From contig NC_084717.1 of NCBI RefSeq assembly GCF_033807575.1, positions 2,853,692 through 2,917,691 of the forward strand: DNA of 64,000 bases. Reading direction: 5' to 3'. Shown piece after piece: positions 31,320-43,110 of the stretch. The stretch comes from Cydia pomonella. Lineage: Eukaryota; Arthropoda; Insecta; Lepidoptera; Tortricidae. Positions within the stretch are counted from its first letter, which is position 1, and every line of letters begins with the position of its first letter. The position numbers were made by a program, and so were the translations under genes. The notes under the pieces are model-generated. The model did no database searches, had not been told where the DNA came from, and was given only the letters and a program-made list of their open reading frames with translations.

Positions 31320-31602
31320 CGGTTTTGGCCGAGTGGATATGACGTACGACTTTCAATCCGGAGTTCGCGGGTTCAAATCCTGGCCCGTACCAATGAGTTT
31401 TTCGAAACTGTACGAAATATCATTTGATATTTAGCACTAGCTTTTCGGTGAAGGAAAACATCGTGAAGAAACCTGCATACATCTGCGAAGAAATTCAAAG
31501 CTGTATGTGAAGGACTATAGCCCGAGCCCTCTCGCGCATGGGAGGAGGTCTGTGTCCAGCAGTGAGACGCATATAGGCTGAATTATTATCATATTATTAT
31601 AA
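31314..31602 (+). mobile_element. SINE B, complete tRNA-derived copy
   Basis: The head has an A-box-like TTGGCCGAGTGG and a B-box GGGTTCAAATCC about 44 bp apart, the internal RNA polymerase III promoter of a tRNA-Ser-like gene. The body (CACTAGCTTTTCGGTGAAGG onward) and the tail GTCCAGCAGTGAGACG match 14160-14352. It ends in an ATTATTAT tail. It encodes nothing and presumably relies on an RTE-like LINE. Confidence 0.82.
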
Positions 31603-33285
31603 TTTGTTTTTTGATAGCATCATACGTAGACGTTTCTATTTGATACAATATTAATTTATGTGTACATTATTATTTAACTTTGGATTTATTTCATTTATTA
31701 TTATTAATTTGTATTGTATTTATTGATACATGTACAATTAATTTTTAATGTATTTGCAGACAAATATTTTCTTGTTTCTCAACTTTCATTTGCCTTTGCA
31801 CTATTGTCGAACCCTATTGTCTGCTTATAAAAGTATATGAAATTTTGAAAATAGGCAAGTTTAAGAACCGTACCTTCCTTGGTGCAGGTACTTGTACGAG
31901 TACGTGACAATCAGCGTGAGCAGTCAAGATTGTATCAAAATGAAATTTTAACCATAACAAAATCGTTAAATCTGAATCAGCTCCTGGACGAAATATAATT
32001 TGCACCGATTAGTCATAATGTCATAAAACTTTATCTTTACGAATACAACGTACCACTCGATCGGAAACTGTCTGATTCAGAGTATCAAGTGATTAAGTAA
32101 TTACATATATGTAGGAATGTCAAATATATTACATACAATGGGTCACTCATGTATTTTAAGTCGAAAACGCTAGGGTGAGTGACCCGTTGTAACATATTTA
32201 AAATGTCTATGTCTCACGAAAGTTTTGTTGTAGGAATATCAATTATCAAATTATATTTTATTTTTGTAGATTATTTTTGTAAATATGCATGCACCATCTG
32301 GACAATATTTGTATGCTTAATGGCTAAACATAGTGATACCTTCTTTTTACAATTGTATTATCTATGAAAACCTATGTTTATATGTTTTATTTACAATTGG
32401 GCAAAAGAGCGGCAAAGTATATAGTAAGAATAACTACTTTTGACAGTTTCTGTGCCTGGATTAATATATCTATATTAACAAAAGTTTCATTTGCATAATA
32501 ATGTAACGCCGCAACATCAAAATAATTAAATTTATAAACATAATTTTTAAGAAAAGAATCCGACTTCAATGAGGGAGACAGATGAAGAACGATTATTGTT
32601 GATTTTGGATTTCATACAATGAAATTAAAAAGACAGCGTCCTACGCCTAATTATGAAGAAAAGGAGGTAACATGTTTTTTGTCACTGCACCCACCTAGAC
32701 ATATCTGCCGTCCTATCACTAAAACCTATCAAAGCTGCATATTACCAGTTTTCGTTTGGATGAATATTCTAAGACAGGAAAAAATTCTCTATCGACTGGT
32801 CTTGGAATCATATTTTTATCATTTGTAGTTACGGAGATACAGACTCGACCTAACACGCTAACTGCATTATAATTTGATACTTCTCGATACTATAAAATCG
32901 CAAACCCACATTATTCTTCTATAAGGAATATAAAAGCGCTTAGCCGGTTGTTTATTTTAATTAATCTTTTACAACATACAAAGCTAAAACACATTTACTT
33001 GGAAATACTTTATAAATTTCCATTAAAGCCATTTAACCCTATTATTATGTTTTATCACGTACACTTTTTTATAATAAATACTATACAAAAAAACAGTTAC
33101 TACGCTTAAACATGGCTAACGTTCTTTAACTGTGTGTTTAAAAGACTTTTATTGCGATCCATATTACAAATACACCACTAAAACCTATTTAGTTTTCTTA
33201 ACGGGTAATTATGTTTGAGAAAAAGAATAATAATACAACAGTTAAACATGGCCAACTAACAATGCTACGCTAAAACCCCGCTAAG
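31603..33285. other. Non-coding, AT-rich, with dispersed repeat pieces
   Basis: GACGAAATATAATTTGCACC near 31988 and AAAGAGCGGCAAAG near 32404 match two neighbouring parts of 10100-10190, suggesting an old repeat split by later sequence. No gene supported. Confidence 0.4.
32122..32199. mobile_element. Small palindromic element
   Basis: AATATATTACATACAATGGG and GTCACTCA pair with the right arm TGAGTGACCCGTTGTAACA, with a short loop. Probably a MITE. Confidence 0.65.
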
Positions 33286-33349
33286 TATAAAACATATTCC
33301 CTTAAATTTTATTACGTAGGACAGACAGTTTTTCAATGCGGCGCGCGCA
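33286..33349 (+). promoter_or_regulatory. Possible TATA promoter and non-coding first exon
   Basis: TATAAAA at 33286-33292 is followed about 30 bp later by a plausible start region and then by GCGCGCGCA|GTAAGT, a perfect donor. No coding is apparent. It could feed the candidate exons at 37 kb, but the link is unsupported. Confidence 0.2.
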
Positions 33350-36300
33350 GTAAGTTCTGTTTTCGTTGGTGAGTAATGGATGCACGTTTATGTCAAAAAT
33401 GTCCGGTATGCGAATGTAAGTGTTAAATATCTCTTTATATTAAAGATGTAGGCACACTAAGATTAGATTTTAACTATCTTAGAATTTGTATTTTCCTACA
33501 CATCTATTAGACTACATAAATAAGTAATGAAATAAGGAATAATTTATAATTGTTATTTCTTTTATGCGTTAAACGATTTTCAGAATACAGGCTTAGATTT
33601 AGCAGACCTAGAGAGAAGGGAATCTAAATAGGTACAGTTAAAAACAATGGCCAGTAGAGTATTAAAATCAACCCTGGCAGAACGCTTTGATTTATGTACC
33701 TATCACTATAACTTGAATTTCAGTGGATTTACCTTGAGACCGTAACGTGTAAGCCCAAATCAAAATGCTTTCTAAATTAGTGTTCGTGTTCATGGTGCAG
33801 ATAGTCTATGTTAGATGAGTAAAAGAGCCTTGACGGTATGTTTAAAGTGATAGAAGAAGAAAATATAATTTGTTAGAGTTTATACAGTTATGAAATAAAA
33901 CAGAAGACAACACGCTGCGCCGTTCCGTGCAAGAAAAATGAAGATCAAGAGGAATCCACCTTTATATGCTGTTGACGAGGGCGTCAACTAGTAAGTAGGG
34001 ACTTAATAACTATGGAACTAGATATCTATCACAGGAGATACATTAAGAGAACGCAATATGCCTAGTAAGATGTCGAAGTCACTCGTGTTGAAAGCATTAA
34101 CGAAATCCAAGAACGATAACACCCTGATATACCATATTTGCACGTATATATGCAGTAATTTTTACAAGAGCGGTGAAGTGCTGTGCCATGTGGGGTAATC
34201 GGGTTTGGTTTATATGGATTTGTGAGCGCATGTCTATTCAAAACAGTAACCTGTTGATGTACAAAAGACACTCAAGAACTTTAGAGAGGAAATGAAGAAA
34301 TGGAAATAAATAGAGCGATAGTCTAAGAAGAAGGAGGAATTGGACTTTTTAGCAAAGGAATAAGTAATAGCGGTATCTTATTAAAGCGACGGGAAAATAT
34401 AAGAAGAAATACATATGATGATATGATCAATAAGGTCAATTAGAGTTTTGGCTCAGATTGTCGACTCCAACGGCATTAGACGAGATGAACATTACGTCCT
34501 CTCTAAGGGCACTATCAGTGAATTGATCAAGGGAGGAAGAAGGATAGTCAGAAGTTGAGATATTTGATAAAAAGTTAGGTTGATGCATTAGAAGGAAAGT
34601 TTAGGATATCCTACTTACCGAGAAAATTTTTCAGAAGAAAAGAAGTCCAGATTAAGGGAGTCGAGACCAAAGAAGTCATTAATTCACCTTTTTGATGGTT
34701 CCAACTCCAAGTAACTTAAGAAACTACCAAACTTTAGTTGGTCCCCAAATTCAACGAAATTATGAATTTGAAGCCTTTGATCATCTCCGCATATTGTACT
34801 GCAGTGATTCCGTAATGCATGACACTTAGCTTTATATTTATGCGAAAGATGTTAAAGGCAGATGCTAAAGTAGGTAACACATTTCTGTAAATTCGTTTTT
34901 TATCTTATGTGTATCCAACTAGTAAATCCTCACCGATTACAGAGACAACTGCTCCAAATTCGGCATATTTACTACAGATTTCGATGCCTCTAAACCTAGT
35001 AAGTAGCATGTTGAGTTACCTTTTACCATCGTAAAACTCAGGAAGTCACAAATCCCATATAAAAAACTAGTAGGAATCTGAGAACTAATAGATTTTAGTG
35101 TGGTCATTTAGCCTTACTAGGTTTTTGAACTGGCAATCAAAGCGCGGGGGGCACTTTTTCAAAAGTGGTCTTTATTAGGTACTGGGCCTTACATGGATCA
35201 CCTTATACCTACCTTACAATGGTTAGTAATCTACGCCTACATCTAACAAATATTTGAGACTGACACAATTTTCGTTTTTACTCCTTCGCGTAAAATTGTA
35301 CAAAGCTGAAGACTGATTTGTCAGTATTTTTTACGTTTTTAATATTATTTTTGAATGCAAATAAATACATATACGATACAGGTGTGATTTATTCATTTAA
35401 CAATAAGTAACTCTATAAACTTAGTACTATAATGCTAATCAACGTGATTTTATTTTAAAAAAATGCAAATATTTCCACGACTTAACGACGACAGTGAGCA
35501 TTCGTCATTTAACGGGGTTTTAGAATAGGAACGCATACAAATTACTTCAATATGTAGGGTCATTACATAGCTAAAAAACGGTCACAATCCAATAACGTGT
35601 GTATTATAAATGTTTTCTAGGTAATATTTTAACAGATACAATATTATAAAATTGTTCAGTACCTTTGCGGTTATTAAGCTATGTTTTGTTTATTACACAA
35701 TTCACAATTACGATACTATAAACACGTAAATTGACTTTGGCCGTTATTTAGATATTTTTTATATATTATTCAATTCTAAAGAACGGTTAAAGTATACTTA
35801 ACGGTGTTTTAGGAGTAATATCGTACATATTTTAGTAATTATTTGCAATACTAAAACACAAAATTGTGATTTTCTAATTAATAAAATAATATTTGAGAAA
35901 ATGGTTTTCAAAAACAGTAAGCATGAATTTAGTTTTAATTTTTGCATAAAAGAAATCCCGAATAAATGTACACATTTTCTAGAGATATTGGTTTGAACGT
36001 TTTTTGCCCATATCTCAAAACTATAATTTGTGGGTTAGATAGGTTTTAGGGATAGGACGGCAGATATTTCCGACTTGCCCTATGGTTGACTGGTAAGATA
36101 CCCGCAATAGGGTATTCGACTGTATTTAAGATAAATTATTTCACACCATGCATGAAATGAAGTACCAGGTAATTATTTTAAAAAAACTAAATAGGATAGA
36201 AATATAAAAATATTCCATTTCATCAAATGTAATTTTTTTTTAATGTAAATGCTTCATTTGTTAAAGAAAATATAAAAATCACAATATCATATTTGAAGAG

Positions 36301-36994
36301 TTCCCTCGATTCCTCATGGATCCCATCATCAGAACTGAGTTTTGACAGAAACGGAAAAAAAATATTTTCAAAATCGGTTCAGAAATGACGGATTTATGGA
36401 GTAACAAACATTAAAAAAAAAAACATACAAACCGAAACATCGTAGTATCGACTCCAGCTCCCGTTTTTGTCCCGTTTGTTTCCTCAAAATTCTATTAAGT
36501 CTTTACCACAAACTTTATCAAAAGTAAATCGGATAAGATTGTTCAGCTCAAGTATACTTTAAGCAAAACGGGGTGTTAGTTATTTTATTTTCCTACTCCT
36601 CTACAGTTATCTGTCATTTATGCATTCATTAACACGAATATAAGAACATACATAAAAGGTTTCAAGAAAAGTCTATATTGTCTATTCCTCATAAAAGCTC
36701 TTGTGCTTTTAACCGCTATAACGTTACTGCGACTAATGGCTACCAACCTAACAAAACCAAAACGAATACAGTTTTAAACTAAGTGCATTGCTGCCAACTT
36801 ACAAAATATTCATTTGGTTGCATAGTAAAAATAATTACTTCATAAGTCAGAAACACGTATGTGACACCCGTAATATAGCAACACCCATAGACTACGAAGA
36901 CCGCTTAGCGTCGCTTGTTAGTCTCCGTAGGCTACGGTGTCCAAAATTGAGAAAAAACTGTCCAAAAATTTAATTTAGCAAGTACCTGGGCCTA
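33350..36994. other. Non-coding DNA
   Basis: About 3.6 kb with no supported gene. A purine-rich stretch at 34250-34700 may be a decayed coding element, but I found no motif. GAAGAGTTCCCTCGATTCCT at 36295 is the reverse of the element at 7497-7731. Confidence 0.4.
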
Positions 36995-37057
36995 ATGAGT
37001 TACGAGGTGTCGCTGACTGGCCGGCCGCGGCCCGGGGCGGGCCGGGCGCGTAACAAG
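36995..37057 (+). CDS. Candidate first coding exon, unrecognised
   Basis: ATG opens a 21-codon GC-rich frame (MSYEVSLTGRPRPG onward) that ends precisely at AAG|GTATGC, a good donor, phase 0. Open frame, GC content unlike the AT-rich surroundings, and a consensus donor make it a candidate exon. It does not join in frame to the ATG frame of the next candidate exon at 37840. If that exon follows, the frame would end after 19 more codons. I recognise no family. It may equally be a CpG-rich repeat. Confidence 0.25.
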
Positions 37058-37136
37058 GTATGCCCGCGCGTCTTGGCTATATACTTTTGCTTTGTTTACC
37101 TAAATTAAGATTTATTTTTGTTGACTCGTAGGAAAA

Positions 37137-37286
37137 ATATTGTATGCAACGTTGTATAAGTAGGTCAAAAAATGCTCGTGGCGTATTATTTTACAATGTT
37201 CGCCTACGCCTTCGGCTCCGGCTCACATTGTGACTCACGCCACTCGCCTTTTTTGACCCTTCTTATACAACTGTTGCATAAAATAC
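37137..37286. mobile_element. Palindromic element (MITE)
   Basis: GTATGCAACGTTGTATAAG, GGTCAAAAAATGCTCG and CAATGTTCGCCTACGCC on the left have complements on the right ending TTGCATAAAATAC. Length is 150 bp. Part of a class of palindromes with a CCTACGCCTTCGGCTCC-type centre. Confidence 0.8.
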
Positions 37287-37839
37287 TATAACCTATTAGA
37301 GCCATCAGCTGGTCTAGCATAACTTACATCCGCGAGAAGGACCGCGACTCGAGTCGACATTCCCGCAGCTGTCAAATTTGTCGATTTCCGTAGCACAACT
37401 GACACCCGCGACTGCAACAGTCGCGTAGAGAACTCAAAGTCGCGGCGCGACTCGTCAGTGTTCCCCGATGAAATCAAAGTGAAAAAATAAATGCTATTTA
37501 CATGTAACAACACTGAATCGGAAACAGGGTTGCGCTATTTCATTCGTTCTTCGGTGGTAAAAATCAAGTTTTTTGTCGATGGTTATGTTTTCCTGTCAAA
37601 GTCAAGGAAATTTCAAATTTTGTCAACATTTTATTACGAGAATATATATGGAAAATATGTAAGTAATAGAACTTTATACATTCACTTTTGTAGCATTTAT
37701 GAAAATTCATATTCCTTATTAATGTATTTTTAATTAAACTTATAATAATATATTCTTATAGTAAATTAAAATTCCCGGAATTGTGATTATTGGTTTGTTT
37801 CACATATTCCTATTGTAAGATGATTTTAATTTCTTTCAG

Positions 37840-38529
37840 AATAAGTCCTGCATTATCCCAAACATCCAATGGAAGCTATTGTTAACAGGACGATGACATC
37901 GAGATCTCAAGTGGATAGTCAGAAAACACTAGGCAAGAAGGTATCAAAAGCGGGGCTGGCTGTCTCCGCGCTAAGCAAGGCTGCTAAGTCTGGGGAGAAA
38001 GAGGTAGTACTAACCTAACTTATGATCGCAGTCACTGTATCTTCTTTGTTTTACTAAATTAGATATAAATAAATAGTATTATCGGGATACGTATGAGTGT
38101 AAGAATTACCAATTTCTCCCGAATCTCCCGTAATGCAATCGCATTAAAGTAAAAGCAAGCAACACCTGACTGGCGTCCTACCTAGGATCCTAAATTATTT
38201 GTTCCTGATTACTGCAGTCAGACTTGATCCTGATCCTTGATCCTTGAGATCCTGAATTAAGTTGGATGTGTGAGCGCTTTAGCCATTAGCCCTTTGAATC
38301 CCAAGATCTCTTACAGAACACTTGTTTTGTGTTGTAGGTTTATTTGTGCCAATAACGTGTGTTTTCATAAGTATAGCTATTTTAAATTTGACAAATGAAT
38401 ATAAAAAGTTTATTTCATAGTTAGTCAAAATAATTTCTTGTTTTGTTAACAAACCGGTTCTCTTTCCAGGGTGATTGTCCTACGCCGCATGTCAAAGAAA
38501 AAGAAAAATTGAAAATAATTTTAAGTTAA
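37840..38529 (+). CDS. Candidate two-exon small gene, unrecognised
   Basis: A polypyrimidine tract and AG (TTCTTTCAG) end at 37839. An ATG at 37869, with an in-frame TAA just upstream at 37842, opens 45 codons rich in Ser, Lys and Ala (KKVSKAGLAVSALSKAAKSG) to GAG|GTAGTA at 38003. A strong acceptor CTCTTTCCAG ends at 38469. The next bases continue in the same phase for 19 codons (GDCPTPHVKEKEKL onward) to TAA at 38527-38529. The product would be a 64-residue basic protein without signal peptide or membrane segment. The agreement of acceptor, phase and stop is suggestive only; no family is recognised and chance is possible. Confidence 0.3.
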
Positions 38530-39588
38530 TGTAGAAGATACTTAAACTATTTTTTAGTGTTCTTCTAGAAGATTTTAATATAAGTTGCAATAATATATAC
38601 TCTGAATTTAAATATTGTTTTTTTCCTAAATTCCTGTAATTTTTACCTGCAATGAAACAAATATAAAGTAGGTACCTTGAAGCCGTCATTAAGGTCTTCC
38701 CTAGGCCCACTTCATAATGCCTACTGCAACGTATCATACCATGACCGTATCAAGACCTGTCAAGCACGAAGACACACGAAGAGAAGCGCCTAGAACACGG
38801 CCACGATCTCTACCGTATGATGACCGTATATGTACAGCCATACCGTTACTTGACATGAGCCTAAAGACACTTTCAAAATATCGGTGTTGGCCAGGGATGG
38901 AATGGTTTAGTAGGTGATGACTGATAGATTTCAATCAAAGCATAATTTTAAGCCTGACACGATCCTGTTACATAAAAGAGAAAAACTGTAGGTACCGACC
39001 GGCCGGAATCGGGCCGCGCCGGAGCCTATTACATATTACATAAGGCAGAAGTGATGGAGTCCCACCGGAGCCGTCCGCATCCGCCAGTAGCCAACCGGCT
39101 TGCGGTCCTACTAATGTGAATTATTTCATGAATTATGCAAAAAAAGTACAAGTTAACCACCCGCGAGAGCAAGTCGCGTTCTTAATGTCGCGTAGACTTC
39201 GACTCGCGGTTTGACGTAAAGACGAGAGAATATTTTGTCTCGAAAATGGCAGTTGTGCTACGGATTTTAGTTCAAAGTCGCGATATTCTGTCATTTTGTG
39301 ACAGTGACATTCGATCTCGAGTTTGTCGCGTCTCTCGCGCGTGAGTTGTGCTGCCACCCCGCGACAAGCCCTCAAGTCGCGCCGATCTGTCTCTTGTCGA
39401 GCCTGTCGCGGTAAGTCATGCTAGCAGTGCAGCGATAATATTTATCGGTGCAATAGTACGTTACGATACAAGTGCGAAAAATAGGAAATTCGAAACGAGT
39501 GGCGATAAATTAAAACACGACCGAAGGGAGTGTTTTAAATCGACACGAGTTGCGAATTACCTATTCGCACATGTATCGTACAACGTTT
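38530..39588. other. Non-coding; GTCGCG-rich patch
   Basis: 39150-39415 holds many GTCGCG and CGCGAC words, as does 37310-37460; these may be related palindromic repeats. GAAGTGATGGAGTC and CCGGCTTGCGG near 39050-39100 resemble 54590-54655. No gene supported. Confidence 0.4.
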
Positions 39589-39681
39589 TACAGTACATAT
39601 GGCCCTTTAAATGTTCAACACAGTAACATAATATGCTACTTCTCGCACTAGTGCTATAAAGTAGCCCCATATGTACTGTAA
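39589..39681. mobile_element. TIR element TACAGTACATATGG, copy 1
   Basis: TACAGTACATATGGC at the left mirrors CCATATGTACTGTA at the right. With the preceding stretch from 39455 (GCGAAAAATAGGAAATTCGA, GGAGTGTTTTAAATCGACAC) it is repeated at 51888-52091. Confidence 0.75.
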
Positions 39682-40043
39682 ATAATATTTCTTCACTATA
39701 CCTAAGTATTGATCTTCCTATTAATTAGTGCTCTGAAATAAATTACGGTGCATGCTTGACGTAGAACTTATAGGTATCTCTAGCATGCCTATATTGCAAT
39801 TAGCATCCACATAATTGTGTTACACTTACGGGGAATTGAAACGGGTCACGAGAGTGTTAAATTAATTTTATGACGTTTCGTAAGGTACCTGTGGGTTATC
39901 ACGGGCGTACCTAATAACACCAATTTATCAAGTTTATTCATATTTTTAAATTTGTATGTTAATACTATACCCAAAGGATATGTCAAACTTTGACGCCTCG
40001 TGGAATAATAAATTAAGAAAGAGTGGGATAACTTATCTTAAAT
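39682..40043. other. Non-coding DNA
   Basis: Nothing recognised. Confidence 0.35.
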
Positions 40044-40135
40044 AGAGTTAGACCAAAATAACTCTGCAGCGATTTTGATCAATCTAGCTAATCTAGGCTA
40101 TCAAAATCACTGCAGAGTTTTCTTGGTCTAACTCT
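40044..40135. mobile_element. MITE with 35-bp arms
   Basis: AGAGTTAGACCAAAATAACT and CTGCAGCGATTTTGA are mirrored at 40101-40135 with three mismatches in 35. Loop 22 bp. I know similar GTTAGACCAAG palindromes from other moths. Confidence 0.85.
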
Positions 40136-41019
40136 ACCTACTTACATTAGTTACAATTCGAAAACTTTGACCAATCTAAAATGGAGTTTAAGTATGTATG
40201 ATCAAACAAGTTATATGAAAGCCTAAATCATTGAACCTTGAAATTTGAATAGCCATATTCTTCAAATAAATTCTAGACCTCCACTAAGAAAAGAAAAGAT
40301 ATTTTGATATTATGAATTCCTAAGGCGGTGAAAAAAGGGTTAGTAATTTTTCAACGATTCCATGCTGACGAAGAGGCCAATTCGAACTTAGATTTTGGTG
40401 ACAAATTGACGTCATATTACAAACTGCACGAGCAAAATGCACGCGCGAATGGAAAGAAAAATGCATCATTTAGATTTATTTATTTAATCTTTGTTGCACA
40501 AAAGAAAATGTAACGTACAAAAGGCAAACTTAATGCCAAAAGCAACATAAATAGATATCAAAATGTACGTTTGAAAGAATATACAATATCACAATCTCTC
40601 TTAAGGTCATACTTAGCTATTCAGAGGAGACTCGCGTAATTTTATCCCATTTACGTAATCTAATGTCCCAGGAAAGGGATAAAATAAGAATATTTTCCTA
40701 ATAGAAATCCTTGTGAACTTTTAAATTGCGCGACCAGCGATACTTCAAACGAATATTGCTTTTAGAGTCTATCTGCTTATGGAAATTGAAGGAAGGACGA
40801 TATTTTTATGACGATGTTGAAAATTAAGTTAGTGGAGGTAGAAGGATAACAGCGCGGCTTACGTGGGTGATGACTCGTGAATGCGACGCGGCGCGGCGGC
40901 TCAACAGCATTCGGAAATCGCTCACGTAGGACACTTCCATAGGTATCAAAGGATTGAATTCACCCCCGCCGCGGATGATTTTTAGCTTTTAAAATTCTTA
41001 TCATTGTATGACGTTTGTT
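40136..41019. other. Non-coding DNA
   Basis: The region 40855-40975 is CpG-rich with GCTTACGTGGGTGATGA and TCGCTCACGTAGG near each end, possibly a MITE remnant. The 61-codon frame at 40328 shows no motif. Confidence 0.35.
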
Positions 41020-41067
41020 GTCCCAGCGGCTAAGGTGTCGGCTTACGCAGACCTTAGCCGCTGGGAC
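41020..41067. repeat. Perfect 17-bp hairpin
   Basis: GTCCCAGCGGCTAAGGT and ACCTTAGCCGCTGGGAC flank 14 bases. The stem resembles the head of a tRNA-derived SINE folded back on itself. Confidence 0.9.
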
Positions 41068-41524
41068 TTGCAAAACCTAACAATGGTCTCCTGTTTGATC
41101 AGAGCTTCAAGTTCATGGTTCATGCGCTGCCGGTAGCTACCGTCAGGCTCCTTTAACGGACATAAAGACGTGATTCGTTCTTATTCATATTAAATCAATA
41201 TTTATTCGAAATGTTCATATTTTGCCATAAACCTTTAAATACAAAGCTCACACGTGTCGCCCTTTTCCCTAAATATCAGGTCTTTGTGAAAGGTCATAAT
41301 AATGAACGTACCTAATTATGTACACGAAATACAAGTCATGCCATAGTTTCTATTTTTCTCCGTGAGCTTCTACGGATTATCGTCTTATCTATTATCTATC
41401 GTATCTATCTATCTATCGTATTATACTAACGTGTATAAGCTACAAATGTATGAATCAAAGAGTAAAGTAGTCAAATAAAATGAAAAGTCAAAGTTCTCAA
41501 TCGTCGCACTTTGGGCATCTCCTG
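41068..41524. other. Non-coding DNA
   Basis: Has a TATC microsatellite at about 41394-41420. No gene. Confidence 0.4.
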
Positions 41525-41715
41525 TACCCCTAGAGTAAATTTATTCGATAGCGAGATGTGACGTATGCGTTTGCGTTAAGTCTCAATTTGTATGGGATTT
41601 TGAGTTTCCAAAACATCCCGCTTGGCGCGCTGTTCCTAAACCTCATAAAAAATGAGACTTAAGAGCCCATCAACGTGCTCACTAGCGCCACTGTTGGAAA
41701 AGTCTTTCAAAGCTA

Positions 41716-42500
41716 ATAGGGGTCATTAGCTTTGAAAGACCTTTCCTACGATATCCCACACTGTAGGGTTAAAGTAAAAAAAAAATTACCCCCACTTTAC
41801 GTGTAGGTACCCTAAAAAAAATAAAAAAAAATATTTTATTGTACGACCTTGTCGGCTGTATTGATTTATATACCCATGCCAAATTTCAGCTTTCTAGTAA
41901 TAACGACCACGGAGCAAAGCCTCGGACAGACAGACAGACAGACGGACATGGCGAAACTATAAGGGTTCCTAGTTGACAACGGAACCCTAAAAAGGGGGCC
42001 GCTACGTACTAAGTACAATTTTGTATTTAAGTGCCTTTTGAATACATCAACCTAGTTTATGTTGCTGGATTTGTCGATCTATGAACTCAAAACAAAAACG
42101 GCCGTTTTAACTTTGGACGCCTAGATTGACGAATGTAACAACTATTATGTTGTATTCAAAAGGTTCTTAAATACAAAATACAGTACGTAGCGGCGCCCTT
42201 TTTAGGGTTCCGTAGCCAAATGGCATAAAACGGAACCCTTATAGTTTCGCCATGTCCGTCTGTCTGTCTGTCTGTCTGTCTGTCCGAGGCTTTGCTCCGT
42301 GGTCGTTAGTGCTAGAAAGCTGAAATTTCGCATGGATATATAAATCAATAAAGCCGACAAAGTCGTACAATAAAATCTAAATTTTTTTTTTTTTTAGTGT
42401 ACCTCCCCTACACGTAAAGTGGGTGTGAAATTTTTTTTTCGCTTCAACCCTAGAGTGTGGGGTATCGTTGGAAAGGTCTTTCAAAACTAATAGGGGTTTT
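41716..42500. repeat. Large inverted repeat inside the insertion
   Basis: The arms (about 41716-42060 and 42140-42495) contain the 3' half of the GGTTCCG/(GACA)n element in opposite directions, plus shared flank GGCCGCTACGTACT and TTTTGTATTTAAG. The palindrome therefore extends beyond the element, suggesting an inverted duplication event rather than two separate insertions. Confidence 0.75.
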
Positions 42501-42905
42501 CAATAACATTTTTTGATAAAGTGAATATATTCGGAGATAATCGCTCCGAAAGAAAAAAAAAATGTGTCCCCCCCCTCTAACTTTTGAACCATAGGTCCAA
42601 AAAATATGAAAAAAATCGTGGAAGTAGAGCTTAAGAAAGACATTAAATGAAAACTATAGCAGACATGATCAGTTTAGCTGTTTTTGAGTTATCGCAAAAA
42701 GTTTTCCCTTCACAGTAAAAAGACTTACTTTAATTAGGTACTGATTATGCAAATTTGCCTATTTGTTTAACTCGGGTGAAAGGTACCGTTTCATCCCTTG
42801 GTTAACAATTTACTATACTTTAAGCTCCAGTTTAGCTTATTGTGACGGAAGAGTAACTACGGAACCCTACACTGAGCGTGGCCCGACATGCTCTTGGCCG
42901 GTTAT
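42195..42905 (-). mobile_element. GGTTCCG/(GACA)n element, full reversed copy
   Basis: Reverse complement of the 1231-1938 element with high similarity, from CTTTTTAGGGTTCCGTAG through (GTCT)n to GACATGCTCTTGGCCGGTT. Confidence 0.85.
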
Positions 42906-43110
42906 TTAAATATCTATCGTTAAATGGGCTCTTAACGCAAACCGTACGTCACATTACACTATAGAAAAAAAAAACACTAAGGTTTCTGAGGATGCCTCGT
43001 AGAGAGGCAAAACGTGTGGCGAGTTTTGTACTTTCGGTGGTGGGTTGTTATATTTGCGTATTTATTTTTGCAACGGGAGGGTGGGAAAATTAATTGCATT
43101 GTTAGGTTTT

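Larger units (their letters stand above)
41663..42931. mobile_element. TTAA-flanked insertion, 1269 bp
   Basis: TTAA occurs on both sides (41659-41662 and 42932-42935), directly followed by GAGCCCAT and preceded by ATGGGCTC. TTAA duplication with short terminal inverted repeats is the mark of piggyBac-type transposition. The insertion carries no transposase; its interior is a large inverted repeat of another repeat family. Confidence 0.75.
41525..42982. mobile_element. Palindromic MITE family A, copy 2, interrupted
   Basis: The left 135 bp (41525-41659) match copy 1 up to AATGAGACTTAA. The right end resumes at 42932 with TTAACGCAAACCGTACGTCA and ends near CACTAAGG. The 1269 bp between are a later insertion. 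Confidence 0.85.

Noticed and set aside
31321..31395. Functional tRNA-Ser gene
   Set aside because: A and B boxes are present, but the acceptor ends do not pair and a SINE body follows directly.
34250..34700. Decayed retroelement polyprotein in purine-rich DNA
   Set aside because: Composition looks coding-like, but no catalytic or zinc-binding motif could be read in any frame.
38717..38934. Overlapping 66-residue frames on both strands
   Set aside because: Mutual shadows without motif; lie in repeat-like sequence downstream of the candidate gene.
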